DNA of 64,000 nucleotides from Stictocephala bisonia (lineage: Eukaryota > Arthropoda > Insecta > Hemiptera > Membracidae): positions 2,233,159 through 2,297,158 of the forward strand of contig JAQJVL010000030.1 of NCBI GenBank assembly GCA_035578905.1. Reading direction: 5' to 3'. The notes under the pieces were generated by a model, which was not told the DNA's origin, did not search any database, and saw only the letters and a list, made by a program, of their open reading frames with translations. A program made the translations under genes and the position numbers. Numbering within the stretch: the stretch's first letter is position 1; every line of letters begins with the position of its first letter. Below are positions 11,191 through 22,815 of the stretch, one piece after another.

Positions 11191-12649
11191 TTGTAAAATA
11201 CACTATCTTTTTATTATTCGGAAAAAATATCTAATAATTTTATCGACTCAAGATTTATTATTTTTCTTATTTACAAATCCAGAGATATTTAACCCTCTAA
11301 TCCAAGGACTTATGGCTAAAATGATAAACCAATCACAATGAGAAAATTTGTGTTGGCCTAAATTGCATTTAACGACATTTAGCCCTTCAACCAATGGTTG
11401 TTAATGGTTCGCTCCCCCTAATAAGAACTAGCTCCTGGACTAAACGTGTGGCTCTCTTTTCAGAAGAAGACTAATAAAAAAATATGAACACATCTTAAGT
11501 TTTATTTTGCAACGAGCAATTATTTATTACCAATTAAAGAGGTTTAATATAATTTTGTATTTTTAAATTATGTTCAATTTAGTAATTTAATTAACTTTAA
11601 ACATATTATTCCTCGCATTTAGTGAACTATACGACTCTATTTATTATTCTAAAAATAATCCATCATGTATAAGAATAAGAAATGTATAAATACAAATGTA
11701 TGTATACAAGAATAAATAAGAAATGTAAACGAAAATGAATTTTAATTAAATATGCAAGGTTCTTATTTGATTCACATCCATTACTGCATAATTTGTTCAA
11801 ATACAGTGAGTCTCTGATAAAATTTGTTTAAAAGACACTAGGAAAACACTTTCAAGAGTTTAATCAAAATCCAAGCCGCTTCTTTCAAATCAATCTAACT
11901 TTAGTGGTCCATTAGAAGCACTTTCATTACAAAGTTTTCTAATAGCTTTCGTAATAAATTCAAGAAAATCTATTACGTTTATATATAAAATTTATAGCAT
12001 GTATTTTAAATCCTTTGATAAATAAACATAAATAAATAAATACGAGTCCTTTGGAGTGGCACGTTAATGTAACTGTTAAAATTACAACAAAAAAGTTATG
12101 TATTTTTATTTATAAAGTTAGAAAATCGTATAATTGAAAGTTTTCTTTTCTTAATTGATGAGTGACTTTCCATTTGAACATGCTGTCAAATAATTGTGAA
12201 CAACGAGGCGTAGGGAAGTGGTTTCATACATTTATTTAACTCCGATTGTAATTATAATTTCATTAAATTTTAATGTAATGTAATTACTACGGCGATTTCG
12301 TCGTTCATGTTTATTTCAAAGCAATTAAGTTCACGTGCCTTGAAGTAAAATTCATTACAGTAATGTTGCAAAATATGTTTATGAAATAAGACTCGACCAA
12401 ACTGTATAATATTACAACATTGGTTCAGGATTCTCAATACTGATTCAATTACTATTATCAGGCACTTGGGTTTCTGACTGTCACGACTTACTTGCAAACA
12501 TATTTATTGTAAAAGATGTTGTACTAAAATGATTGTAGATTATATTTTTATATTCATAAATAATCTTTAACATACTAAATTTAAAATAACCATAATTTAG
12601 TGTGTTTATCTGTAAAACTATAGGAGAATAAACTTATTTAAGTTTGCGA
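11191..12649. other. A+T-rich sequence, no recognised feature
   Basis: No gene, RNA or repeat structure recognised. The longest open frame (75 residues, minus, 12270-12497) shows no domain and its composition follows the local base bias. Confidence 0.5.
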
Positions 12650-13090
12650 CTTGGTGACTGGGTGGCTAAGGAGTTCATGGTCGAATCCCCAACGAAGCTT
12701 GGATGGGACAACTTGGGAACAAAGTGTTGAGGAGATTATAGGCGATAGGTTCTACGCTCAGTCTTCTTAATACAGACACGGCGTCCGCTCAATGGTTGCC
12801 ATCGACGTGGACACAACCAGAGAAGTCTGGGGTGTCCATGTTGGATGGTAGTCAAAGTTCATATGTTGTACTACAGGAAAGATAACTGAGTGTCAGCATT
12901 GTCAGCTGAAAATCAGACCAACACTACGTGGTTCGGATTTCACGTAAATATGCAGGTCCCTAGTTGCCCTGGCTATTGGACATTAATAAACTTTCTGAGG
13001 AACAGTCGACCTTAGTTAGTAACTATGACTAAACTCGATAGTCCATCATATTCGCCCATATCTTGATGGTCAGCGTCTTACTAATGGATA
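12650..13090 (+). repeat. tRNA-derived SINE, near full length
   Basis: It begins with GGGTGGCTAAGGAG (A-box-like), then GGTCGAATCCCC (B-box-like) at about 12680. The body contains GACACGGCGTCCGCTCAATG, AGAAGTCTGG, GTGTCCATGTTG, ACCAACACTACGTGGTTCGG and TTGCCCTGGCTATTGG. It ends with ATATTCGCCCATATCTTGA and GCGTCTTA. The copy at 25541-25990 matches block for block. This is the best copy in the window that joins a B box to the body. Confidence 0.85.
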
Positions 13091-13790
13091 TTGAATAAGA
13101 CGGTCTTTTACAGACATGTGAGTAAAATTTGAATTTGAAGAAGGAAATAAAGAACGGACTTTATTATATGACCAATGGTTAGCTGTAACATTAGAACGTG
13201 TAGACGTTGAACTCAAGTACAGTATATAGGAACGAAAATCGACATTTATGTAACAAAAACGATGCCTTCAAAGAGGCGTTTGCATGTTTTTTTTATTCGA
13301 AACCATCACTCGGATTTATCGATTTTACTTTCCAAATATTTTGATTTATTTTCAAGAACGTTATTCATACTGAAATGAGTCACTCTATTCCATTTAAGTG
13401 GGTGATTGTTTCAATCGATTTAACTTTTGATGGACAAATCATAGTGTAACTGGACTTTTACGACTTAATGGTTGTATAACATAAAAAAATATTTATTGTA
13501 TTTTTTACATTGAAATGTCATGACATTTCAATTTTTAGTATATACGGTAATGTAAGATAACAAATGTTAACATATAAGCTACACTAAACACTGAGCGACC
13601 ATAATAATTAAATAAAATTGGTGAACTCATTCTCACAACTCGTTTTTCTCTCGGCTTTGTTTGTCCATATGTACATAATAGACCTGGAAACCCACGTCAG
13701 ATAATGCTTTTTTTCTAATGTGTATTTACTTTTATTTAAACAAAGTAGATGATCCTTTAATAGGGATAACCTCTTTGTATAAAATATGAG
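13091..13790. other. A+T-rich sequence with a perfect palindrome
   Basis: No gene seen. A 24-bp perfect palindrome with half-site ATTGAAATGTCA occupies 13509-13532. Confidence 0.5.
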
Positions 13791-13793
13791 TAG

Positions 13794-13975
13794 TCTATAT
13801 ACATAAATAAAAGTTATGTATGTATGCGTGTCCGTATTTTTTGCATTACTACACTATTCAAACGATTGTCATGAAAATTTAGGAAGTTGTTGAGGTCCTG
13901 GGAAGGTTTATAGCACGGTTTTATTGGCATCCAACTGTAGGGCCCCACCCCAGTGGCCTTTGAAGTTGGTATAGT
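13794..13975 (+). mobile_element. Possible Helitron-like 5' end
   Basis: TCTATATACATAAATAAAAG is followed by GTATGCGTGTCCGT and AACGATTGTCATGAAAATTT, the style of 5' ends seen in insect non-autonomous Helitrons. The base before TC is G rather than A, no copy occurs elsewhere in the window, and no 3' end was found. The call is weak. Confidence 0.3.
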
Positions 13976-14620
13976 AATCAAATAAAGTTATTTTATGGAG
14001 TTAGTTACTGATTAACCATCATCTGATAAATAAAAACAAATAAAATTAACAATTTTGAAATAGGCAAAGTAATGATTATTCAAATTTAACATTTAATAGA
14101 AATCAAAACAGTATTGTTTATTAATTAATCTGCAAGAGTAAAATTATTGCAAATAATAAGAATGCGTTAAAAAAGTTGTTGACAGCTGTTACATTTTTTC
14201 ATTTAATTTAAATAAAAAAAAGGATATCTACAAGGTATTCTTGTCTCACGGGCACACAATAAGAAGGATTTGTTATTTGGGTCACACAAAACATCCTTGG
14301 GTAACATTGCAGAAATCCTCCCTTTGTAAATTATCTGTGATTTGTTCTTTTTCCACTTCTGAAATAATTTATCTGATTACGAACTATTGCAGCTAGCTCA
14401 TTACCTAAAACTTAGTTTTAGTTTAAAATTATTGTCTGATGAAATAAAATACGTTTGATAAATATTCCAAAACACGTTTCAAGTTATTAGGTATACGTTA
14501 TTTGGCAGAACAAATGTATTGAATAAAAAAGTATTACATAGATATACTAATTACTTTGCTAAATATAGAAGTAATTTTTAAAAAGATAAACAAAATAATA
14601 ATAAATTAGTATTATTATTA
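13976..14620. other. A+T-rich sequence, no recognised feature
   Basis: Nothing recognised on either strand. Confidence 0.5.
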
Positions 14621-14822
14621 ATTTTGAGAAGGATCAGCTGATAATCACCGGCTGTTCATTTGTCATTGGGCTATTAATTAATAATACTTTCTAAGGAATA
14701 GTCGGCCTTAGTTTGTAACAATGACTACATTCACTCGTCTACACTCATTACACTCATTCGAAATCCATATTCGCCCATATCTTGACGATCGGCGTCTTAT
14801 GAATAAATAAAAAAATAAATAA
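14621..14822 (+). repeat. SINE 3' half with A-rich tail
   Basis: The sequence from GAGAAGGATCAGCTGATAAT to GATCGGCGTCTTATGAATAA closely matches the minus strand of 63120-63300, and its last 120 bp match the ends of the SINEs at 12650 and 25541. It ends in AATAAATAAAAAAATAAAT, a SINE-like tail. The GGATCAGCTGATAA lead-in marks a subfamily different from 12650. Confidence 0.8.
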
Positions 14823-15780
14823 GTAATGTTATTAAAAAACGATTGCTATGTATTTTAATGTTAGGTTATTTTGCTTAAACCTTTTCAATTGCCACATTTT
14901 ATCACAGAGAAAAGGTAAAACTATTTGTTTGTTACATCACAATACAAATAAATTCAATTAAATTAAATTCAATTATATTCAATTTTATTTCGCAAGTGCA
15001 AATACACATTGCTGCAGTGCACATATAAACCATCTAGCTATATGCTAGTTGATGGAAAATATATATTACTAGATAATGTTTTTATAATATAATATAATAT
15101 TTAAATATTCAATATGAAATTATAAATGAGAAAAACATACTCAGTATTAATCAGCATAACCAAAAAATAAGACAACTATCTTATTTCATACAATATAAAT
15201 ATAAATAATAATAAATTAAATTAAGAATTAATTTAACTTCCGAGAAAAAAACCAACTAAAAATCTGTAAAAGAAAAAAGAAAAATTATTTAAAAGTTCTA
15301 ATTTTGTACCGAGAAAATATTTCCAGCATTTTCAGAACAATTGAGAAATTTTCCTTTGTTTTTACGCACATCACCTAACTTTGAAATAATCTCCAGATAA
15401 AAAAATAAACCTTGAATGTCAAAGAGCCTACCAAATGAAATCTTAACATTTATTTAAGCTCTTAACAATAAAAATTAATCCTGGTAAAAGTATATTTATG
15501 TTCAGAGTAGCTGATACAAGGGTGGTGAAAATAAAAACAATAATAAAATATAAACATCTTAACAGTTTTCTATAACGTGGTTTTTTTTAATTGTAAGACA
15601 TTTTTGACGTCAAAAGTATGTCTGACACTTGACTGTATGTAAAAACTGACTGTAATTAAAAAAACTGACAATTTTATTCAATTATAGAAAGTATAGGTAT
15701 AAATAAAATACAATAATATATGTATTGGCTCTACGAAAATGGGCTTAAGTTTTTTGGCAACTACAGAGCCCAGATCTTGT
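14823..15780. other. Very A+T-rich sequence, no recognised feature
   Basis: Low-complexity A+T-rich DNA, including repeated AATTAAATTC/AATTAAATT words at about 14950. No gene seen. Confidence 0.5.
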
Positions 15781-15784
15781 TCAA

Positions 15785-15895
15785 AATAATACACCCCCTC
15801 TCCATCGTCCAATGAGCTGACCCTAAAGCCGGTCATTATTGTACGAAGTATTGGACGGGCTTAAGGTCTCAAGTAATGACAAAGTCCCCTCCAAT
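15785..15895 (+). repeat. Dispersed repeat, copy 1
   Basis: The block with ATGAGCTGACCCTAAAGCCG, GGTCATTA, GGGCTTAAGG and CTCAAGTAATG recurs on the opposite strand at 49865-49960, where GTGAGCTGACCCTAGAACCG is seen. The family is unidentified. Confidence 0.7.
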
Positions 15896-16325
15896 CCCTT
15901 CATTACTGGTTTTGAAACCGATGGGAAAAGCTTTGGGAAATTCTTAAATCTCATTTGATTGATATCTCTGATAATCAACGTGTTTCTAGATTATTCTCAT
16001 TAGTAGTTTTAAAAATATAAAAAATTTTACTCATCTTACGAGTACTGAAATTAATTCAATCCGATTTCAACTTACTTAGACGTTAAGTGTTATGTCACAG
16101 CAATTTGAGTTGACAAAATATGGATTAAATAAGTAAGAGCTGAATACAGTTATTATTTTTTGTTGTCCTTTGGTTATAAATATTTAAAGACCACTTTATA
16201 GACCGGATTATAGCTATCTGGTTACAAATCTTTACATTTATATGAAGAACGTATGATGGTCGAATTTAAAAATTTAAATTTTTATTGTTAACTTTTATTG
16301 TTAACGCCACCATCACAGAATAGTT

Positions 16326-16375
16326 AACAATAAATCCACCTAAACAACTAGTATAGTTTAGGTGGATTTATTGTT
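16326..16375. repeat. Perfect 20-bp inverted repeat
   Basis: The left arm AACAATAAATCCACCTAAAC (16326-16345) and its exact complement at 16356-16375 surround a 10-base loop AACTAGTATA. A second partial arm, GTTTAGGTGGATT, follows at 16397-16409 after another ACTAGTATAG. The arms have no mismatch, so the structure is either young or maintained. Confidence 0.95.
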
Positions 16376-16409
16376 ACAACAACTAGTATAGTTGTTTAGG
16401 TGGATTCTT

Positions 16410-16519
16410 TTATATGTATTTGAAAGAGAAATTTACATAATACCAACGGAAACTGTGATATAAATAATATGTATTTTCTTTAATAACTAAACTTAAAACA
16501 TATTTTAAATTATACTTGA
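16410..16519. other. Short spacer, no recognised feature
   Basis: A+T-rich, nothing recognised. Confidence 0.5.
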
Positions 16520-16700
16520 TCTAATATATACTATAAAACCGTTTTCAACAGCAGAGGGTTTGTGGAGTGGTGGTGATTGTGCCACATGTTGTGTCCAAGG
16601 AAATAGTGTCAGCACAACCCCCTCGAGTACAAGGAAGCCGTTATTGTACCATTGTACACCAGCCTCCGGACGGCGTGTTGACAATATAGATGATTACAAA
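16520..16700 (+). mobile_element. Possible Helitron-like 5' end carrying a minisatellite-like block
   Basis: After a host A the sequence reads TCTAATATATACTATAAAAC, a plausible Helitron 5' terminus. At 16577-16602 GATTGTGCCACATGTTGTGT and CCAAG match the repeat unit of the minisatellite at 45690-47470 (GATTGTGCCACATGTCGTGT, CTAAG). No 3' end was found. A chance terminus cannot be excluded. Confidence 0.35.
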
Positions 16701-16743
16701 TCTCAAGGCAACACAAATACCGTATTTGTATAGTCTTTATGTG

Positions 16744-16769
16744 AAATCACACAGTGTAGTGTGTGATTT
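16744..16769. repeat. Perfect hairpin, 10-bp arms
   Basis: Arms AAATCACACA and TGTGTGATTT enclose GTGTAG. No T run or promoter-like sequence shows that it is transcribed. Confidence 0.85.
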
Positions 16770-17040
16770 TATAATACATTTGCTTGCTTGTAATTTGTTT
16801 CTTATGAATCCAATGACTAACATTGATCAATGATACGTTTGTAATGAAAAAAAAATGGAAATTAAATAAAATCAAGTTGTGTAGGTTTTAGATAACATCT
16901 GACATTTATATGTATTTAAATGTTCTATTAAGAATATTAATCTCGTTTTCCAGTGATAAGCAAACAAAGGAAGTGTTACCAACACACAAACAGTGGAAAA
17001 TGAGATAATATCTTATTTTGTATATAAGGATATACAATAT
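16770..17040. other. A+T-rich spacer
   Basis: No feature recognised. Confidence 0.5.
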
Positions 17041-17044
17041 TACT

Positions 17045-17205
17045 TTTTTTACCAGCGTAGTGGTTCAGTGGCTGAAGATTTTCGAACTGCAAATGTCCAA
17101 GGTTCGAATCCCCAACTGAGCTAAAGGTCTGTACTTCACTCGCTGAATATAGTTCATCACACAGGCCTTTAGGCCCATTTCAACTGACGAGTGAAGATTT
17201 AAATT
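17045..17205 (+). repeat. tRNA-derived SINE, short subfamily
   Basis: AGCGTAGTGGTTCAGTGGCT carries an A-box-like core, and GGTTCGAATCCCC at 17102 is a B box. The tail GTACTTCACTCGCTGAATA and CAGGCCTTTAGGCCCAT matches the tails of the minus-strand copies at 61565-61690 and 61920-62045. This defines a second SINE subfamily whose tail differs from the copies at 12650 and 25541. Confidence 0.8.
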
Positions 17206-19015
17206 AACATGTAGTCTAGAGTGATGTAGGTTCTTATTGACTTTAGCAACTTTATTTATCATCTAAGTATCCTTTAGTATTTAAAAATTACAACGGATAA
17301 AAATAAAACAAATATCTAAAGTTAGAGTTTTTTAGAACAATACGTCCGTAGTAATCAGAATATAAAGTAGTGAAATAACTCATACGCAAGACTAGTATTC
17401 CTAGTAATACATATTATGCTTCAAAGTTGTTACAAATTGCCAACATTAGATCACCAGGATATGAAATTTAACTAGAATATTTTCCCTCATATTAAAAGTT
17501 CTTCTTCTTCATTATAAAACATCCAGCGATCAGACAGACTTGCAAATCACTGAACATAATTTTTAACTCTGAGAACGCATTAAACATGCAAAATATAAGA
17601 CCAGGTTACATTGTATTTGGAGAAACACAGTTATTTTAAGTGAATTACTGCATTGTGGATTTATGAATATGCTTTAGTTTAATGGTAATATTCCGTATAC
17701 TTTTGAGGAATTTACTTTGTTTATTATCTAAATAAACAGTTTTACTTTAAATTTCCTATTCCCTTTTTCGAGATGATATGTTTAATTATCCTTAATATTA
17801 TTAGTGTGTAGTGTCTTGAATATATTTAAATTTTCAATGCAATAATTTATAACTAAATACTTTTTTAAATGGTTAATTTAGTTGTGACGATGACTTTTTC
17901 TTTTAATATACTTAAAAGACTTTTCCTTTTACATTTTTATTATTGGTGTTACAGTTTTATGAATCGATTCGTCTGACAGTTTTCTAGAAAAAAACAGCAC
18001 TTAACTATGCTGAAAAACTGAAAATGTTTGACTTTCGGAGATTTTTTTAGTATCCACCATTACTCACTGTGCACGTATTCAATTTTTAATTTAAAATCTA
18101 AAATCATACCTTGTTGAGAGATCAAATTTAATAGATTTGCTAATAAATTTGGAACCAAGGAACAAAACATAACATTCACTTTAAATAACAAATTATAAAA
18201 TAAACACACAAGATGTAATAATTGTAAAAAATTAATAGCCAAATGTTATGCCATTTTCTAAGACAATACAAAAGTGGCCAAATAAACAATTCATGATTTA
18301 AAGTTTGGTCACGTTTCAACAGAGAAAGCAAATTCCACCTGGCAGAAAATATTACATTTTGAAGGCGTACATAGAACAGAACTGAACAAATGCAATTTGA
18401 TCAGCTGATTCACCATTTCTCTGTCTTCATCTGACACTTCTCGAAACCAATTTACAATTGTATACATTTTATAATGCATACAATATAATATTGAGCTTCC
18501 ACATTTAGGCTTATATTTGTACTTACTTCCACCATTTATTTTTGCTTTAGCATACTATTAATATTTTTATATTGTATACATTTGTTTAGGAACTGAATTA
18601 ATTTGATATAAAATGAAATCAACCCAAATGTTTAGTATAGATATTGAATATTGTATCGTTATAGGAAACTTGAGGTTATTTTTATGTTTATATAATGCTA
18701 TATAATCATGTTTTTAACCCATTTTTACCTAATTTTACATTGTTTGAACCAATTTGCATATATTGATAATAAGGATAAGTATATTTTATTAGTCAATTAA
18801 ACTCTCTTACAGCTGGAAAATATTGATAAGTACTAATGAAAATATTAATTATTTTTAATATGCATAAGTTATATCATGTTCATAGATATATTGATATATA
18901 TTGATGTGTTTAATTTCCCTGTGAGCGCAAAAGTTTCAAAATATTCCAAATCATTTAAACTTTAAAATAATTCAAAGTAACTATTTTAACCCGTTTAGCT
19001 ATTTAATAAAAATAA
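17206..19015. other. A+T-rich sequence, no gene recognised
   Basis: About 1.8 kb with no recognised feature. Short open frames on both strands are lysine-, isoleucine- and asparagine-rich, as expected from base bias. Confidence 0.5.
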
Positions 19016-19019
19016 ATGC

Positions 19020-19080
19020 AGTTTTCCAAAGGCCACACATTGTTCCTGACAAACTATTCTTAGACATCGTCTAGTTCTTT
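19020..19080. repeat. Dispersed 60-bp repeat, copy 1
   Basis: GTTTTCC, then CCACACAT, TTGTTCCTGACAAACTATTC and AGACATCGTCTAGTT match 28008-28073 in the same orientation. The other copy has about ten extra bases after CCACACAT. Confidence 0.85.
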
Positions 19081-19721
19081 CCTTAACAATATTTTGATAT
19101 ATTCCTTTTTTGTATAATTTGTGAACACATTAACTAGCAGATAGGTTAATAAATACAAACAAAATTATACATTTTAAGTGTAATTCGTGGTATTTTAAAA
19201 AAACTCGGACCTCTCCGATATTTATAAAGTTCATTTTGTAATTTATTTGCTATAAAAAGACTATACATGTGAAGATTTCGTGATTAGTAGAAAGCATTTG
19301 GAGATTTCGAATGCTATAAATGTTCAAGGAACACCTGGTGTTTAAGGAATTTCCTTAACACTTGAACCATTGGAAATGTCCAAATATTTTCTACCAATCA
19401 TTAACAATCCAATGCTAACAAACAATTTTTAAACAGTAGTTGAAATTTAAATTATATAAAATAATGAGAGAAGACAGTTTCATTTAGTGTAAAGAAAAAA
19501 TCTAATTATTAGTAACGTATTAAATATTTAATCTACCTTTTAACACATATTGTTAGTGTAAAATACATAAAGTGTTACAGTCAAACTGGAGCAAGGGAGT
19601 CTGTTTAATGAAAAGTCCGATATGACACAATGGTACGTTGTAATGAAAGGAAGGAAGCGAGTACGTTGTAATTGCTGTCTACAAAACTTACAAGATGTCA
19701 ACATTAAATATTATTTATTTT

Positions 19722-19967
19722 TAATTGATATTTTTAAATATTTACAAGTTAATTTTCTTAATGTAGTATACACTTCTATACATTTATTTATTTACTGTAC
19801 TAGTTTTATCAAATATTTTATCTCAATTAGCAGTAAGCTAGAGAGGGACGACAATGGACTGCATATGAAAAAATAAATTGTTATTGTGTAATTAAGAAAA
19901 AAACTATTATCCTATAGGCCAGCTTGATTATAAATACAAAGTACATACTCTACTTAATTATTTGAAG
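19722..19967. repeat. 240-bp direct repeat, left copy
   Basis: This segment (AATTGATATTTTTAAATATT to TACTCTACTT) is about 90 percent identical by eye to 23835-24070. Shared landmarks are AGCAGTAAGCTAGAGAGG, ACGACAATGGACTGCA and CCTATAGGCCAGCTTGA. The two copies flank the mariner-type element. An 84-residue open frame that crosses it is not conserved in the other copy. Confidence 0.9.
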
Positions 19968-20829
19968 TAATTTATGGTTTTATAAATTTATTTATTTTAT
20001 CGAGATCTGAAAGGTAATTTAGTTTTCAATAATCATAATTTTTAAGATTTTAAATTGTGTAATTATTTCAGGGTTCTTTCAATAAATCATTTTGACAACG
20101 AAACTTTCAAACAAGGTTGAAAAATTATAATAAAAATAAATACAGTAATATAAAAATAAATAAAACATAATAAAAACCATTATATAAACTGTGAAGGGTT
20201 TTGTAGTGTTGATTTATGACATTACGCCTTAATAACGAAGATAAAAATAGAATATAAAGTATGTTTTTGCTGTAAATGAAGAAAAAGTATGAAATAACAT
20301 GCTTCATTAAACAAATGTTGTAAAAGTTTAATGCATTCTTTAAAAGAATTTGGGATTTTCAAATTTAAGAAGTTTCACCACAAAAACCTTTAATAGAAGG
20401 TTGGTTTTACGGTTACAGTTGTTATTAAAAATAGCAGTTTGGAAGTTATCACAAAAATATTTAGAAATGACATAAAATTCATAAACAAATATATTACAAG
20501 TTTGAAACCTAAGAATATCACACAGTAAAGAATAGTATTTAAAGTGAATACTGAAGGGATAGTAATAAATTATTCTGTTAATTGTTAATTGATTGTTTGG
20601 AAATATTTTTTTCTTGTGACGTGCTGAATTACCCTTAGTAAAATAGTTCAAAACTGCCTTTAACTCATTTAAAAATTAAACTAAAAAAATTTTTAAACTA
20701 TAAACCTTTGGAGAATTTAAAATTGGAAGGTTAGTATCCCTTCTTATATAAAGGGAGATTTCTTGGTATCTGCAAGACAGAATATTTATGAATAGAAACA
20801 TTAATTTCAAGAAAAGAATCTGTTTTATA
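19968..20829. other. Unique A+T-rich DNA between direct repeat and mariner element
   Basis: No gene recognised. A 103-residue open frame on the minus strand (20340-20651) is rich in Asn, Lys, Phe and Ile and has no recognisable domain. Confidence 0.5.
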
Positions 20830-21369
20830 CAGGGTGTTCTGAAAAAAGGTGCCCATAAGGCAGGGCGTGATTCCTCACATCAAAAGAAGAAAAAAAGTTC
20901 TAATTAACATAGGTCCGAAAATGTTTCGTTACGGCTAGCGAAAGATTTCGCCTGAATTTCAGTTCCCCTGCTGAAATGAAGCCCTACGGGTATTTGTTGG
21001 CTGTTAATTAAGATGTACAATTTAGCGTTCTTTATTTAAAATAAACTGAAAAATTGAATAAAACCGTTTCCAGACCTGTAGCTGCAGTAGTTTTTAAGAT
21101 ATGTGACGAAATACGCGAAACTTGGTCCCGAAAAACAAGTTCCTTTTAGGTTTGAAGCAGATTTACTATGTTAAATGTACAATAAACCCAATTTTTTTTA
21201 CAGAACTTTTAGAAAATTTAATTTCGAAGAGAAAGATGTAAAATAAGTCTATAATAGACAAACGCAACCTTTAAACAATAATCCTTAATTAGCCTACATA
21301 CAAAACGCATGAAAAATAGACAAAATCTGTTAAGCTCTCTACAAATGTAATATTGAAATTAAAACAGCT
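20830..21369 (+). repeat. Left terminal inverted repeat of the mariner-type element
   Basis: About 540 bp, matching the complement of 22816-23361 up to AAAACAGCT. A small deletion near 20928 removes about 8 bp (AGAGAGTT) that are present in the right repeat. Confidence 0.95.
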
Positions 21370-21583
21370 TTTGTATTAAAACATATGATTTAAGGAACAA
21401 AATAATTTCTATTTAAAACATATGTTTAAACAATGTAACATTGTTTATAATAATTTAAATAAACATGACAAGCATCTATTTTTCCATTGCTCATTATGTG
21501 CGTGTGTTGATCTGTACTTTAATACAAGTTAGTGCGAGTGCCGTTGCAGTTAATTTTTGATAGCTAATAATATCTTATTCATC

Positions 21584-22672
21584 ATGGCAGGCAATATGAA
21601 TATTATGTACACTAATGGTGAAATGGCAGACATGCATTTAATGTACGGTCTTGCACATTGCAACAGTCGTGAGGCTAGACGACTCTATCAGGAACACTTT
21701 CCTCGTAGACAGTTACCGACTCATAAAATGTTTTCTCCCATTCATAGAAGGCTAAGCGAGACGGGAACCTTTAAACCTGGAAAAGTTGGTAGATCAGGAC
21801 GGCCACGTACAATGTGTACAGCTGAATTGGAGGAGGGCGTGTTGGACGAAATAGAGAATCATCCTGGAAGAAGTACTAGAGAACTAGCCTTGGATTTCGG
21901 TGTTAGTAATTCAATTGTCTGGAAGATTTTACATGAGCAGCAGTTGCATTCTTATCACTATCAAAGGGTCCAGGCTCTTTTGCCTCGAGATTACTTTCCT
22001 CGTGTTCAGCTATGCCAATGGCTTATCCAAAGGTGCAGAAATCCACATTTTTTAAATAACATTATCTTTACTGATGAAGCAAAATTTTCAAGAATGGCTA
22101 TTCTTAACACCCACAATACTCACATTTGGGCAATTGAAAATCCACATGCTATTTCAGAGAACCGTCACCAATATCAGTTTTCTATAAACGTATGGGCTGC
22201 TATTCTGGGTGATAAAATTTTTATTCGTTTTTTACCTGATAGGCTCAATGGTGAAAATTATTTACATTTCTTGACGACTGATCTGAATGAGTTACTCGAA
22301 GATGTGCCACTATACACACGCAACAAAATGTGGTTCATGCAGGATGGAGCTCCAGCTCATTACACATTACAAGTAAGAGAATTTTTAAATGAAGCATATC
22401 CAAACAGATGGATTGGTCGAGGAGCCCCAGTAGCATGGCCTGCAAGGTCACCTGACCTCAATCCTCTTGACTTTTTCTTATGGGGACATTTAAAGTCGCT
22501 TGTCTACGACTCGCCTGTGGATACCATAGAAGAGTTGCGCACAAGGATTATTAATGGGATTCAAAGGATACGTGAAACACCTGGGATCTTCGAAAGAGTT
22601 CGGCAGTCTATGAGAAGACGGCTGGATGCTTGTATTTTGAATGAGGGGAAACATTTTGAAAATCTACTGTGA
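21584..22672 (+). CDS. mariner-type transposase, DD41D
   Basis: The 362-residue protein begins at the ATG in ATCATGGCAGG (21584). It cuts and pastes the surrounding element by binding its inverted repeats and joining at TA sites. The N-terminal third (about residues 15-130) looks like paired helix-turn-helix DNA-binding domains: EARRLYQEHFPRRQLPTH, then STRELALDFGVSNSIVWKIL. A GRSGRPRT stretch between them resembles the GRPR linker of Tc1/mariner enzymes. The RNase-H-like catalytic core carries IIFTDEAKF (first Asp), MQDGAPAHY (second Asp) and SPDLNPLDFFLWG (third Asp). Forty-one residues separate the second and third Asp, so the triad is DD41D, not DD34D or DD34E. That spacing is known from a minor mariner lineage (rosa-type). 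No stop or frameshift is seen, and the length is normal. Function is assigned with high confidence, activity is inferred. Confidence 0.95.
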   Translation: MAGNMNIMYTNGEMADMHLMYGLAHCNSREARRLYQEHFPRRQLPTHKMFSPIHRRLSETGTFKPGKVGRSGRPRTMCTAELEEGVLDEIENHPGRSTRELALDFGVSNSIVWKILHEQQLHSYHYQRVQALLPRDYFPRVQLCQWLIQRCRNPHFLNNIIFTDEAKFSRMAILNTHNTHIWAIENPHAISENRHQYQFSINVWAAILGDKIFIRFLPDRLNGENYLHFLTTDLNELLEDVPLYTRNKMWFMQDGAPAHYTLQVREFLNEAYPNRWIGRGAPVAWPARSPDLNPLDFFLWGHLKSLVYDSPVDTIEELRTRIINGIQRIRETPGIFERVRQSMRRRLDACILNEGKHFENLL

Positions 22673-22815
22673 CGTGGTTAGTTTTTTAGGACAAGTGTAA
22701 CTTTTTTGTTGAGTGATAATTCAGATAACTTTTTTATGTATGATAATTTATGATTGTTAAAAATGTTTACTTGATAAAAAAATATTAGTAACTCATTAAT
22801 TTGTTTTATTGCAAC

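Noticed and set aside
19622..19876. 84-residue open frame overlapping the left direct repeat
   Set aside because: The matching stretch in the right repeat does not keep the frame, so coding is unlikely.
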